NCBI RefSeq assembly: GCF_000143415.4
Contig: NW_003314339.1
Span: forward strand, 256,812 to 320,811
DNA from: Selaginella moellendorffii
Lineage: Eukaryota; Streptophyta; Lycopodiopsida; Selaginellales; Selaginellaceae
Length of the DNA stretch: 64,000 nucleotides
Direction of reading: 5' to 3'
A program made the translations under genes and the position numbers. Shown in pieces: positions 44,271 to 54,700 of the stretch (position 1 is its first letter; every line of letters starts with the position of its first letter). The notes beneath the pieces are model-generated. The model worked only from the letters and a program-made list of their open reading frames with translations, did no database searches and was not told the origin of the DNA.

Positions 44271-45625
44271 TGTCTCTTCAGAACCCGGTTTATATTCTGA
44301 GCGAAGCTTTTCCTGTTGTTTTATAGCTTCCTAACCGTTAGTGTTTTGTGCTCTGGAGCCATGTTATGAGCAGTGTGCGTCCATCCAGAGGAAGTAGGAC
44401 GAGGAATAAGCAAAAACAAAATGGAATCCTTTCCATTTGGTGCACACAATCCGGCTCTCACAGCTTCTCTACAGTCAAATCCAAGGGAAAAAAGAAAAAT
44501 CAGGCCGCACATGAACGAATAGTCTGTGGAAACGTTGGACCCTTGTTTACTTAACTCAATGGAAATATTCGTTCTGGCATTCAGTCATTCATATACTGCT
44601 TACAAAGTTAGTCGTTTGTTGTCCAACTTGGTAATTTCCTACAATAGGTTTGGACTCTCGCGGCGATTACGATCGACAATCTCAACTCAAAAAAACATTT
44701 TAATTAGTAGTCTAATAAAAGTATGCTAAATGTTGCTTAACTGTAACGGGCCGGATCTATGTTAATAATTCATGTCCCCACTATCTCTTTTCTTATTAGA
44801 TCTATTAACAGCTGGGAGGCCTCGTATTCAGCTTCCTGGAGAGGAAAGCTATGAGCAGCGGTATCTTTGTGGAAACAAAGATGAAGCAGCTTAAACTTTG
44901 GTCCTGGACGTCGTCCACTTGTCCACGCTTTGTCAACATAGAAAGAATTAGCACTTCAAGGACCTACACAAACATTCTCATTAGTTAGAAAGCCCTGGAC
45001 GTCACAATGTAGTTGCCCTCCTGTTTTTCCCAGTGCTCAATATCTCTCAGATGTCAGAGCAATGTAACTGTTTTTCCCCTTGCTTTCTTCTCTGTTTGCT
45101 CATACTTCCATTGCTTTCCTTGCTTCTCAAGCGCAGAGACCCAGACTAGGCATATGGAGAAGCGATCCCGCAGCGGGATTCTTTCCAGCATGACCGCCTG
45201 TCAGTGCTCGAGATTTCTCATTTCTCTGGGCAAATACCGCAGTCAAAACGTTCCACGCAATTCCATCGCTCTGGGGCTTCTTGCTCGACGTCTCAAGTGC
45301 AGGATCGATTCTTCCAGCGCGCCTGGTCATACCATCTTGCCAAAACGCCTGTGGCACGGGATTGTGGCTACTTCGATCCTGCAAGCATCCCAAATGCTAA
45401 CTCGTGGCTATCACTGACTATCGCAAGCCAGGACTTTCCTCGACACCTGCATGTCAACCTTCAAGACCATGCTCTCGCCTCGCAATGAAAAAAAAAACTC
45501 CTTAGCAACGAATTAGCCATTACCAAATGTTCAAGATTGACTGTTAGTATCGTTATTATAAGAATTCCTATCACGACTTCGTGGAACTACCATTCGGCGA
45601 CACGTACAACCAAGTTGGAGTTTTA
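44271..45625. other. Intergenic region with a possible PPR-like scrap
   Basis: 44271-44320 is the core promoter of the FAD oxidase. No gene is seen beyond it. A minus-strand frame at 45127-45393 includes DGIAWNVLTAVFAQ, which looks like one PPR half-repeat, but nothing supports an intact gene. A TATAAG near 45556 may serve the receptor kinase. Confidence 0.4.
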
Positions 45626-47530
45626 ATGACTGAAGTTGAGTTAATTGTGGTATCGAGAAGCGAAATCATGGTGGTCGGAGTGATTTGGGTGTCGCTGCTC
45701 TTCTTCTCGGCTTTTAATCTTGGAGTGAAGTGCCAGGTAAGCTTTGGATATGAGAATTTCCCAGACTTCTTGGCGGATTTCATCCTCTCGGGAGATGCAA
45801 ACATAAGCAATGGAGCGCTCCATCTCACCGGCGATCGCACCTTCAGCTTTGGAAGAGCAATGCGGAGGCAGACCATTCAGTTGTGCAACTCGTCGGGATT
45901 CATGGCGTCGTTCGTGACTGACTTCACTTTCCTCATCCAGAAGAAAGAGTCTGACCTTGTCAACGCCGACGGCTTTGCGTTTACCATCGCCCCGAACGCG
46001 ACCGCGCCTTCGAACGAGAGCTATGGACGTTGGATGGGCCTCTTTGACAAGAACACGAATGGATTTCCGTCCAACAATTTGGCAGCGGTGGAGTTTGACA
46101 CCTTTCGAAACCAGCCAGGGATGTACCCAGCGTTCCAAGACATTGACAACAATCACGTCGGTCTCAATCTCAACAGCATGCTATCCATCAGCTCGAGCTC
46201 GCTCTATCCCTTCCAGGTCTTTCTCGGCTCCGGAGCTCCAATGGCTGCTAGGATCGATTACAACGCCACCGCTAAGAGGCTGCGAGTTTACGTCTCGGAC
46301 AACGTGACGAGGACCAGAGTTGGAAGCCTGGTCCTGGAGCACAGCTTTGATATATGCTCCATCATTTCAAAAGAGAATACTTTCGTCGGCTTCTCCGCTG
46401 GATCTGGATCGAAAAACATCGACTTCCACAAGATCTTGTCGTGGAAGTTTGATAGCAGCGAGCTCTTCCTCCCGGTGACGGAGGATCCTGGCAGCAGAGG
46501 TGACACGCAGACTTCTCGGGCAATCATACTTGGATCTTCATTGTCGTCAGCTTTTTTAGTTTTGCTCGGAATCATTGGAGTGACAACCTTGGTAGCGCTC
46601 TCAAGGAGGCGAAAGGCGCAGGAAAACGATCTCGTCCAGCTCCCTCACAGCATCTCATACGCAGATCTGAGCGCCGCAACAAACAACTTTAGCGAAGACA
46701 ACTTGCTCGGCCGGGGCGGATTCGGCAGCGTCTACAAAGGTGTGCTTCCGAAGGATCAGTCTCTAGTAGCGGTGAAGCGGATCTCCAAAGACTCACAGCA
46801 AGGCGAACGAGAGTTTCTTGCCGAGGTGCAAATCATCAGCCAGCTGAGCCATCGTAATCTCGTCAAGCTCCGGGGGTGGTGCAAGCAAAAGCGAGAGCTC
46901 ATCCTAGTCTACGACTTCATGCCTCGCGGGAGCCTCGATCGAGCTCTCTTCGATCCCGACGAGCCCGTTCTTCCCTGGGAGGTGAGGTATAGAATTCTTT
47001 GCGGCCTCGCGGCGGCGCTTCTCTACATCCACGAAGACTGGGATCAGCAAGTCGTGCACAGAGATATCAAGAGTAGCAACGTGATGCTTGACGCGGACTT
47101 CAATGCCCGACTGGGAGACTTTGGCCTCGCTCGAGCACTGGAGCGTGATAGAGCTGACAACATGGAATCGACCACCATTGCTGGAACGCTCGGATACATG
47201 GCTCCGGAGATCTTCCAAACGTTTTCATTCACTCCAACCACGGACGTGTATAGTTTTGGAATGGTGGCGCTCGAGGTGGTGTGTGGGAGAAAGGTGGTGA
47301 CCAAATTCAACACAGGGAAGAGCTTGCTGCTTCCATGGGTGCAAGACTGTTACATGGACAACCGGCTTTTGGACGCAGTGGATTTCAGACTGAATGGGGA
47401 CTTCGACGCTGGAGAGGCAAGCCGAGCTCTCAAGACCGCGCTCATGTGCGTGGATCTTAATCCCGCGAGAAGACCCAGCATGAGGCCAGTGCATTTCATT
47501 CTCACTGGTGATATCACTCTCACTGTTTGA
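45626..47530 (+). CDS. L-type lectin receptor-like kinase
   Basis: Plasma-membrane receptor kinase with an extracellular legume-lectin domain. Intronless. The open frame extends upstream to a GTG. The first ATG is at 45626 (635 codons); a second at 45668 starts exactly at the signal peptide (MVVGVIWVSLLFFSAFNLG). Lectin domain: FGYENFPDF, TFLIQKKES, ADGFAFTIAP, LAAVEFDTF (carbohydrate/metal loop), HVGLNLNSM and VGFSAGSGS. Transmembrane helix: SSAFLVLLGIIGVTTLVAL. Kinase: GRGGFGSVYKG (P-loop), VAVKRIS (lysine), VVHRDIKSSNV (RD-type catalytic loop), DFGLA and GTLGYMAPE, ending in RRPSMRPVHFIL. All catalytic residues are present, so it should be an active kinase. The C-terminal tail after the kinase is very short. 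Ligand unknown. Confidence 0.93.
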   Translation: MTEVELIVVSRSEIMVVGVIWVSLLFFSAFNLGVKCQVSFGYENFPDFLADFILSGDANISNGALHLTGDRTFSFGRAMRRQTIQLCNSSGFMASFVTDFTFLIQKKESDLVNADGFAFTIAPNATAPSNESYGRWMGLFDKNTNGFPSNNLAAVEFDTFRNQPGMYPAFQDIDNNHVGLNLNSMLSISSSSLYPFQVFLGSGAPMAARIDYNATAKRLRVYVSDNVTRTRVGSLVLEHSFDICSIISKENTFVGFSAGSGSKNIDFHKILSWKFDSSELFLPVTEDPGSRGDTQTSRAIILGSSLSSAFLVLLGIIGVTTLVALSRRRKAQENDLVQLPHSISYADLSAATNNFSEDNLLGRGGFGSVYKGVLPKDQSLVAVKRISKDSQQGEREFLAEVQIISQLSHRNLVKLRGWCKQKRELILVYDFMPRGSLDRALFDPDEPVLPWEVRYRILCGLAAALLYIHEDWDQQVVHRDIKSSNVMLDADFNARLGDFGLARALERDRADNMESTTIAGTLGYMAPEIFQTFSFTPTTDVYSFGMVALEVVCGRKVVTKFNTGKSLLLPWVQDCYMDNRLLDAVDFRLNGDFDAGEASRALKTALMCVDLNPARRPSMRPVHFILTGDITLTV

Positions 47531-47555
47531 GCGATCCAGTGAAAGCTTTGGGATT

Positions 47556-47664
47556 AACTGTTTGAGGACTGGATTTTTCTTTCACGATTCCGTAGCCAAG
47601 CACGCCGTCGATTTGACCATTGTAGGCTGAAACTCTTCGTCACGACAGAAAAAAGTGGCACGAC
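47556..47664 (+). repeat. Dispersed repeat copy directly after the receptor kinase
   Basis: AACTGTTTGAGGACTGGATT begins a segment closely matched by 62336-62483, including the shared end GTGGCACG. It probably forms part of the kinase's 3' untranslated region. This copy lacks about 40 bases found in the middle of the other. Confidence 0.75.
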
Positions 47665-48944
47665 ATAAAAAACTGGCACGGCAGCACCCACAAAATGCTG
47701 CAAGAAATCATCTTTTTCTGCCCCAACAGGGGCGGCGCTGCTTACAGGGAGGGGACTTTGTAGCGATCCAGCGAGATGTGCTTATTGAGGAGCTGAGAGG
47801 GAAGCAGGCGTGTTCTCAGCCCCTGTGCCGGCTTGGGAAGATTAGAATTCTGGTTTGCGATGTTGCCGGAGAAAAACACTGGTCGCCCGCTGAGAGTGGT
47901 GGGGGGCATTCTTGTAGGCGAAGCTCAACAGATGCCGGATGTACTGGACGAGACGACAAGGTCGAAGGGAGGATACGGGTGTGCTGTGCCAGTTGCCCAA
48001 ACGGATTGATGGGGGATGGGGACGGATGGTGGAGACTCATCATCGAGGACCTGGACTGGGAGCCCACGGCCTGCCAGAGAGGAGGGAATGGTTTCTTCAC
48101 ATATCAGGTGAAAGAATTGTGCAATGGGCTTATGACTAGTCGAGAACTAGCACGAGTGGAGGTGCCAAAGCTATAGGACCGATGGGTCGAATTCAGGGTG
48201 GAGGCGGACTATAGCGTTTTGGAAACTCCTGGTAACGAACGGTTTCCCAGTAGGGCAGCGATGTCATACTGCCACATTGTCCAGTTCCACCGTAAGGTCG
48301 ATCTAAGGGTCCTCATTGCACAGCATGGCAGCCATTTTGGGCTCATGAACTAAAGGGACATCCTCCACCAGAAGGAAATCACTGCCGAGACTGGCTCAAA
48401 GTGGTTGTGGTTCTGCACCCAAGCTCACCTGTTTCCACACTCTCTGCGCAACCTCACACTCCCACACGACATCTGGGACCATTTCTATTTGTTCACATTG
48501 CTGGCGCCTCGAGCGTAGGCGGGCGACGTGCCCTTAGGACATTGGGAATGTATGACCTCTTCGTTTTCCTTTGGTTTACGGAATCCTTCTTGCCTTGCTA
48601 TGCAGAGATAATGACGAGTGACGGCAAGAAAGCTGGCCTCTCAATGGCAGTGGTGATCGCTGACTGATTCCAATGCCCTCATCGCAGTCGACGACAGGTA
48701 CACTTCGTTTTCCACCTGCGCTCCGAGTCCCAGGATCAAGCTGACGAGAGGCTGAAAAAGTATTTGTGACTTCGCCCTTTAAGAATTCAGCAGTCTGGAG
48801 TGGTGACGGGTCATGCTGGCATGGGTTTGCAAATCACAAAGGAACAAGATTGACAACTTCCAGCTCAGGTCCAGTCTTTGTAGTCCACACTTGCCATACA
48901 GGAGTTTGTACACATCCTCTAATGTACTTGCCTTCATTAGTGTA
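47665..48944. other. Unidentified coding-like debris
   Basis: Several overlapping plus-strand frames (the longest about 170 codons from 47655, starting at GTG, and one at 48401-48667) look protein-like but shift frame repeatedly. I recognise no family. It may be an old transposon or captured-gene remnant. Confidence 0.35.
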
Positions 48945-49345
48945 GTGGGATAAAATAGCCATTAAAGGTTCTCTTATTAAATAATTGCTCCTCTTTTTTA
49001 ATTAGCTTTAAGGGGAGATAATTAAAGTGTGTTATATGTGGTATTAAAGCAATTCACACAGATTTAATTCCTATTGATTAAACCTTTGAGTAAAGTATAT
49101 TTCTACCTTTAAATTTGAAATTATATATATTGAGTTATTCCTTAATAATCAATAACATTAACATCTTTGAGTGGGGGTGAATGTAGTATATATAATCATG
49201 TGATGAAATTTAGATATATGGTCATTGTGAATTTTTAGAACTTTAGGGGATAAATGGGGATAAAAAAGCAATAATAGTGGTTAACTCTATGTAAGTGATT
49301 AAATTTTTCATTCTACTTTAGTTATTTAACCACACCTTTGGATCA
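48945..49345 (-). repeat. LARD-family fragment
   Basis: Parallels 13985-14340 of the intact element: GGGATAAAATAGCCA, AAGGGGAGATAA, then GGGGATAAATGGGGATAAAA and the LTR start TGTAAGTGATTAAATTTTTC near 49289. Strongly AT-shifted and rearranged. Confidence 0.6.
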
Positions 49346-49957
49346 TAAAATTTTTTAGGTTCCAGGTTAAAATGTGTTTACTACCAAGACAAAGTCAAGA
49401 TTATGGGTTTCCTTTTGTTTTAAACTAAATATGATTAATTGGAGAACAAATACAAAAAAAGGATTTGGCAGGAAACAAAAATAAGTGGGTAGTGTGATGG
49501 AGAATAATATAACACTGCCAACAAGGCTAGTGCTGAGGAGGACAAACCTCTAGACGGCCACAATGATACTTAACACTAGAGCATGAAAAAGCTTAAGTCC
49601 TTAAACAGCTCCATGTTCACTTGTCTTGGTGTTTGTAGAGTTTCTTTCCACACTCTAGTTCCTGGAGGTGGTGCAGAAATATGATTGCTGGTATTCACTC
49701 GGAGATAGTGTGCCACCACCTTACTACAAGCTCATCTTCACTGTCTCAGACTGTCACTTTCGGGACTTCAAGTTTCAAGGGTATAAGAAAGAAGATGGGA
49801 CTGACATGGAGCCTGAAATGTCACTATCTTTCCCATGGTAAATGGAAATGTTTGTTCACAATGAACTTAATATCAAAGCTTCCGTCACAGAAACCTCTTC
49901 TGATATTAGTGTCTGAGAACAGTGAAGTTGGCAAAGCGTATGCTAGGTGGTGCAAGC
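49346..49957. other. Unassigned sequence downstream of the third PPR gene
   Basis: A broken plus-strand frame around 49660-49900 is protein-like, but a stop interrupts it and no family was recognised. Nothing else is seen. Confidence 0.35.
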
Positions 49958-52480
49958 TCACGCAGCTCCACAGATTTGTGCCACGAGCACATACGAGCTG
50001 GCCTCATTTGGTTCCCAGTTGAGGCACGCGGTTGCAGCTCGGACACTCGTTGGAGCGTCACCGTGCATTCGACAGCCACTGAGAAGAATGGTTAGAGCTA
50101 CACTGGCGTCAGACTTTTCCAGTCTTCCATCCTCAGGTGAAACTTTGCTCGACACTAGAAACTCCGCCTCGTCTAGCTTCCCAGATCTCGCCAGGAGATC
50201 CACCAAGCATCTCAAATGTTCCACGGTCGCGGAGATGCTGTAGTCTTGGGCCATGGACGAGAAGTAGCTCTTGGCTTCGTCCATCATCCCGAGATGGCTG
50301 CACGCATTGAGAAGACAGGTGAGAGATACCTCATTTGGATTTACTCCTGCTAGGCTCATCTCTCGAAACAACTCCATTGTTCGTCTTCCATCTTTGCAAC
50401 GAGAGCTCGCTCCGATCATGCTTGTCCAGGCAACCACGTCTCTTGTGCTCGCCATGCCGTCGAAGATGGCCTTGGCACTCTCGAGGCATCCACACTCGCC
50501 ATACATTGTCACCAGAGCACAGGCTAGACTCATGTTTGTTTCAAGACTGCGTTCCAGAATCCTCGCATGCGTTTCTCGGCCTTGTTCAACGTTTCTGAGG
50601 CTCGAACACGCACCGAGCACGCTCAAGTACGTGAACTCGTCCGGGACGACTCCAAGCACGTTCATCTGCCAGTGGAGATTCAAGGCCTCGCCAGCAAAGC
50701 TATGTCGGGTGTAACTCGACATCATACTCGTCCACAGATGCTCGCTGTTCTTGGAGCTCGAGAGCTTGTCAAAGACATTCCGGCCGCTACTCAGGCACCT
50801 GAATGAAGAATACGAGTTTACCAGAGCATTCGCAACTTGGAGATGATCATCGACATTAAGACAAGAGCTTGATTCCAGCAGCTCGTGAATTTGCATAAGT
50901 TCTTTCTCCGAGCGACATGCATTGATAATGTGGACGAAGGTGATCGCGTTCGGCCTCACGCCTTGCAAGCTCATCCAGCAAAATGTCTGCATGGCTTCGT
51001 CTCCGAGACCGTGCTGGCTGTATGCTCCAAGCAAACAAGTCCAAGACACCACGTCTCGTTTTTCGGGGACGATCAGATTATTTACGATGTCGTCATGCAG
51101 CAATCTCCCACACCTAGCTAGAGCTCCGACCAACGAATTCTCGAGAAGGGGAGGAATCGTGACTTTCATCTCGAGAACTTGTGATAAAATCTCTTGGACA
51201 GCGGCTGCATCGTCCCCGCAAGCACCCAGCGCGTTTACAAAGGTGAGGGCACTGGGTTTGAGGCCTTCCAAGTGCAACGCTCGAAAGAGCTCAATGGCTG
51301 TATCACACAGCCCGTGCTGGGAGTAGGCCGCAACCATGGAGTTCCAAGTGACTACGTTCTTCTCCGGCATCGCGTCAAAGATCTTCCTCGCAGCATCAAC
51401 TTCGTGACATCTACCATAGGCATTTGTAAGAGCTGTTGCAACACCAATCGTCATTTCCAGTCCGGCTTCCTGGACAGAGCTGTGGATCTTCCTGATATCG
51501 GACGAAAGATCACAGCCGCCAAGAACAGCGACGAACGCAACAGTGTCGGGCTTCACTCCTTCCAGTTCCATTCTCCTATAGGCTCGCAACGCATCCTTGC
51601 CACGACCAGCTTGAGCATAGCCATCGATCAAACAGGTCCAGGCCACGACGCTCTTGCTGCTGCTCGGCAAATCCTCGAAAACATCCTCGGCATCCTCCAG
51701 ACTCCCACACTTGGCATACATGCTCACCAGGCCGTTCGCCATCTTAGCAGCCATGGCTCTGCTTCTCGTGATCCGAGTGTCCAGTTCCCGTGCCACTGTC
51801 AGGCTCCCGAGATCAGCACAGGCTTGAACGAGGCATAGGAGAGTGATATCGTCAGCTTCATTCCAGACCCCTTCCAGCTCCATCCGCTGATGGAGCTTGA
51901 GAGCTTTCAGAGGCTCTCCATTCTCGACGTGAGCTCGCAGCATCGAGTTCCAAGACACCAGATCCTTGTTGCTAATCTCGTCAAACACTCGGATGGCATC
52001 GGCAAGGCTGCCACACTTGGAGTAGAGGTTGACAAGCGAGTTTTGCAGCAGTGTGTCCGAGTGGAGCAGTCCAGTGGCGAAAATCCGGTCGTGGAGAGCT
52101 CGAGCGGTGGCGAGATCTTGCAAGGCTGCACAGGCGCGAACCGAGTTTGCAAAGACGAAACTGTCGGGTCGGCTAGATCCATCCAGGTCCATCTCCTGGA
52201 GGAGCCGTAATGCGAGCTCCATATGCCCATTCTGGATATATGCGGCAGTCATGAGCGTCCACGAGAAAACGTTCCTCGTCCAAATCTCTTGGAAGACGGC
52301 CCTGGCGTCGATGATACTACCACACCTTCCATACATTTGGACGAGCAAGTTTCCAAGATAAGTGTTGTGACGGATGTCCACTCCGGACGATACAATGCTA
52401 AGATGGATGCGCTTACCTTGTTCTAGGAGATCTGGACTGGCGAGCATCTTCAAAAGTTTAATCTCTTCCAGTGGATTCAT
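49958..52480 (-). CDS. PPR protein, PLS class
   Basis: Intronless, 840 codons. Expected organelle RNA-binding factor. Opening EIKLLKMLASPDLLEQGKRI, then classical P, L and S repeats (YLGNLLVQMYGRCGSIIDA, VFSWTLMTAAYIQNGHMELA, DSFVFANSVRACAALQDL) continue to about residue 780. The tail (HLRCLVDLLARSGKLDEAEF, LSGCRMHGDAPTSVRAA) is an E1-like region that ends at SYVLVAQICGAA. There is no DYW domain. The start is the first ATG of the frame, with a leucine-rich L-type half-repeat immediately behind it; no clear transit peptide precedes it. A frame on the same strand ends 19 bases upstream (stop at 52499), so the promoter overlaps other sequence. Confidence 0.92.
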   Translation of the reverse strand: MNPLEEIKLLKMLASPDLLEQGKRIHLSIVSSGVDIRHNTYLGNLLVQMYGRCGSIIDARAVFQEIWTRNVFSWTLMTAAYIQNGHMELALRLLQEMDLDGSSRPDSFVFANSVRACAALQDLATARALHDRIFATGLLHSDTLLQNSLVNLYSKCGSLADAIRVFDEISNKDLVSWNSMLRAHVENGEPLKALKLHQRMELEGVWNEADDITLLCLVQACADLGSLTVARELDTRITRSRAMAAKMANGLVSMYAKCGSLEDAEDVFEDLPSSSKSVVAWTCLIDGYAQAGRGKDALRAYRRMELEGVKPDTVAFVAVLGGCDLSSDIRKIHSSVQEAGLEMTIGVATALTNAYGRCHEVDAARKIFDAMPEKNVVTWNSMVAAYSQHGLCDTAIELFRALHLEGLKPSALTFVNALGACGDDAAAVQEILSQVLEMKVTIPPLLENSLVGALARCGRLLHDDIVNNLIVPEKRDVVSWTCLLGAYSQHGLGDEAMQTFCWMSLQGVRPNAITFVHIINACRSEKELMQIHELLESSSCLNVDDHLQVANALVNSYSSFRCLSSGRNVFDKLSSSKNSEHLWTSMMSSYTRHSFAGEALNLHWQMNVLGVVPDEFTYLSVLGACSSLRNVEQGRETHARILERSLETNMSLACALVTMYGECGCLESAKAIFDGMASTRDVVAWTSMIGASSRCKDGRRTMELFREMSLAGVNPNEVSLTCLLNACSHLGMMDEAKSYFSSMAQDYSISATVEHLRCLVDLLARSGKLDEAEFLVSSKVSPEDGRLEKSDASVALTILLSGCRMHGDAPTSVRAATACLNWEPNEASSYVLVAQICGAA

Positions 52481-52842
52481 GAAAACCCCGACAGCACTTC
52501 ACAGGGCGCTGTCTTTTCGAGCAGAAAAAAGAATCAGTAGCTTAAGGAGAAGAAGTGCTCTATCCTTGGCCAATCTCTTTCGTTCTTTAGAAGAGAGAAA
52601 AATTGTGTCCGTTAAACAACGAAATGCTGAGGAAACTTGATCCACACCCGAGTAGGCGATCTCACTGAAGCTCACGTCCAAATCCAGGAGCCTCTTGCTT
52701 TCCTTTGTCAAAGGATTTAGCTGGGAGACGAGAGAACGATCAGATCGATAGAATGGAAAGAAGAAGAAAACAAGAACGATGCATAAGAAAGAGAAGGCCG
52801 GCCGACTGGAGACAGTCTGAGAATCTGGTACCCATTGCTCGT
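52481..52842 (-). other. Upstream region of the third PPR gene with an unexplained open stretch
   Basis: A minus-strand frame open from about 52800 to a stop at 52499 reads LNPLTKESKRLLDLDVSFSE and onward and is helix-forming. It has no ATG inside its protein-like part; a CAG precedes it and could be a splice acceptor. It could be the last exon of a gene I cannot complete, or chance. Confidence 0.35.
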
Positions 52843-53330
52843 TCAAGAAGCATGGTAAATGATGGATGTCTCGGCCCCCAAAGACCACCTTCGATGATCA
52901 TGGCGACTAGATCCCAGGCGGGACATCGAAGAACAAGCGTTATGCGAGCGACCTCGTTGCAGCATTCTCGTCATTTGTGCGTCGTCACAATGCCCAATCC
53001 TGGCATATGCGCTCACCATTTTCGTCCCAGTTACCACCTCTTCTCGAGAGAAATGAAGGGATTCCTCGCATCACCGATGCAATTGTCTTTGTGAATGACT
53101 CGTAAGATGATGTTCCAGGAGAAGGAATTCGGATCCTGGATCCAATGGAAGACCTTGATCGCCTAGTCAAGATGCCCAAAACGGGCATTGCAATGTGGCT
53201 TGCTCGCCCGGATGAGCTCGTGCCCGCTGCGCTTCCCTGTGATCGCATCCTTGCTGCAATGGTTCTAGCCACGTTGGTGCATGGAAGCTTGGTCATCCCT
53301 GGCCTGGATGACGATGAGGGCAAAGGTGGA
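52843..53330 (-). pseudogene. PPR gene relic
   Basis: Minus-strand PPR-like pieces occur in two different frames: AIKVFHWIQDPNSFSWNIIL followed by an in-line stretch to about 53040, then VVTGTKMVSAYARIGHCDDA at about 52980-53040. A stop and at least one frame shift separate them, and flanking repeats are unreadable. It lies directly upstream of an intact PPR gene on the same strand and may be a decayed tandem duplicate. Confidence 0.55.
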
Positions 53331-53433
53331 GGAAGCTGGTCTCCTGTGCCAAGTTCAAGGATGAGCGCTCCACACAGGGATTGGACAAGGAAATACTGTG
53401 GCTCATGGGAGAGGCTTTGATCATGGTGTTTGA

Positions 53434-54010
53434 TCACATACTTGTCTCTGCAGCTTGTCAAAAACTGTATAAAATTGGATGCCTTGTACAATGCTCACTT
53501 GAGAAGCTGCATATTTTGCAATTGATCCACAACACCCTTGGACTTCTCTCCTTTCACTGTAACAAGATCATCGTCATCTTTCATTGTCATTGAGAAAGAT
53601 GGAGAGTGGAAAGATGTCATTAAGAAAGTGTCAAATTTCTGCCAGTTGAGAATCATCCTTGCTTTCTTGGCGCTACTGGGAGCCCAGTAGCAAAGAAAGC
53701 TTTTCTTCCTCTGCCAGACATGCGTCTACCTTTTTGGACATATGAACAGATGGCGCAATGCTGTGTCCTCGAATATTCTGTGCGTCCGCAGCTATGGAGG
53801 GTCGGCTCTTCGTGGGTGGGTGGTAACTATAGTGTATACAGTCCGGTCTTTTATTCTTGATATACTGAGTGTCAGATGAGCAGAACTGAGAAAGGAGAGA
53901 AGTCCAAGGGTGTTGTAGATCAATTGCAAAAAGTGCAGCTTCTCAAATGAGCACTGTACAAGGCACCCAATTTTATACAGTTTTTGACAAGCTGCAGAGA
54001 CAAGTATGTG
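53434..54010. repeat. Long inverted repeat (two ~120-bp arms, ~335-bp spacer)
   Basis: 53434-53555 and 53890-54010 are reverse complements with only a handful of mismatches. For example, CTTGTCTCTGCAGCTTGTCA in the left arm mirrors TGACAAGCTGCAGAGACAAG in the right. The spacer holds no gene. A 79-codon frame starting at 53947 lies in and after the right arm and is not supported as a gene. A transcript would fold into a long hairpin. Confidence 0.8.
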
Positions 54011-54269
54011 CTATGATAGATCACGCTGAAGAGCTACGATTTGTTCAGACACGGGAAAGAGGAGAGAAGCTCCTTTCTCAGAAGCTGGGCTACGTGCAGA
54101 AGAGATGGAAGCGCCAAGCCGGAAAAGACGTGTTCATGCTCTCAGCCAAGGAAGCTCGGTGGCTGTCCCTCCAGCTGACAAACTAAACACGTTGTGAGCT
54201 TCCTGAGATTGCCGTCTCTGATACTCCATTTCGGTCTCAAAGCCTGCCATGTCAACTTGGACAGCATTC

Positions 54270-54700
54270 TCTCCTGGTGATTTCCACGATGATTTCCCGT
54301 AGGTATCGTGTCACTCCAGCTCGCAAGTGATCACCAATAACCTGTATCGGACAAAAACTTTAGGCCGGGATCGAGCAAGATGTCGGACTTACCTTGAGGT
54401 AAGCTTTAGTCCCGTCAGCAGCTGTATAATTCTCCAGCCAGCTCAGAAGCACGTTGGATGATAGGATAGATGAGATCTATTTCGCAGTTATTTGGCACGA
54501 GAAAACATGATGAGAGGAAGGTGGAAATGTAAAAGGAGGAAGAACGATATCTACCTTTTGCAGTATTTTTGCCATGCGCTCGAGGCCAAGACCAGTATCG
54601 GTATTCTTTTGCTTAACGGTTTTAAAACTCCAAGAAATTTCCAAGATCATGGTAGGCGCAAATACAATATCAGAACGGATGGATCAAAGCAAGATTAATT
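54270..54700 (-). pseudogene. Alanyl-tRNA synthetase fragment
   Basis: The exon at 54555-54605 encodes NTDTGLGLERMAKILQK with good splice borders. The next piece reads VPNNCEIDLIYPIIQRASELA. A one-base frame change then leads into ENYTAADGTKAYLK, a GTAAGT donor at 54392, and a further piece opening VIGDHLRAG at 54341. These are consecutive blocks of the aminoacylation domain of bacterial/organelle-type AlaRS. The acceptor before VPNN reads CG where AG is expected, and the frame change disables the product. No other AlaRS parts are present, so this is a fragment with introns retained. Confidence 0.75.

Noticed and set aside
45127-45393. Possible PPR gene on the minus strand (DGIAWNVLTAVFAQ)
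   Set aside because: Only one half-repeat-like stretch, with no neighbouring repeats in any frame; mentioned in the intergenic description only.
53947-54186. 79-codon plus-strand frame starting with ATG
   Set aside because: Its first part lies in the right arm of the 120-bp inverted repeat, and no similarity or gene context supports it.
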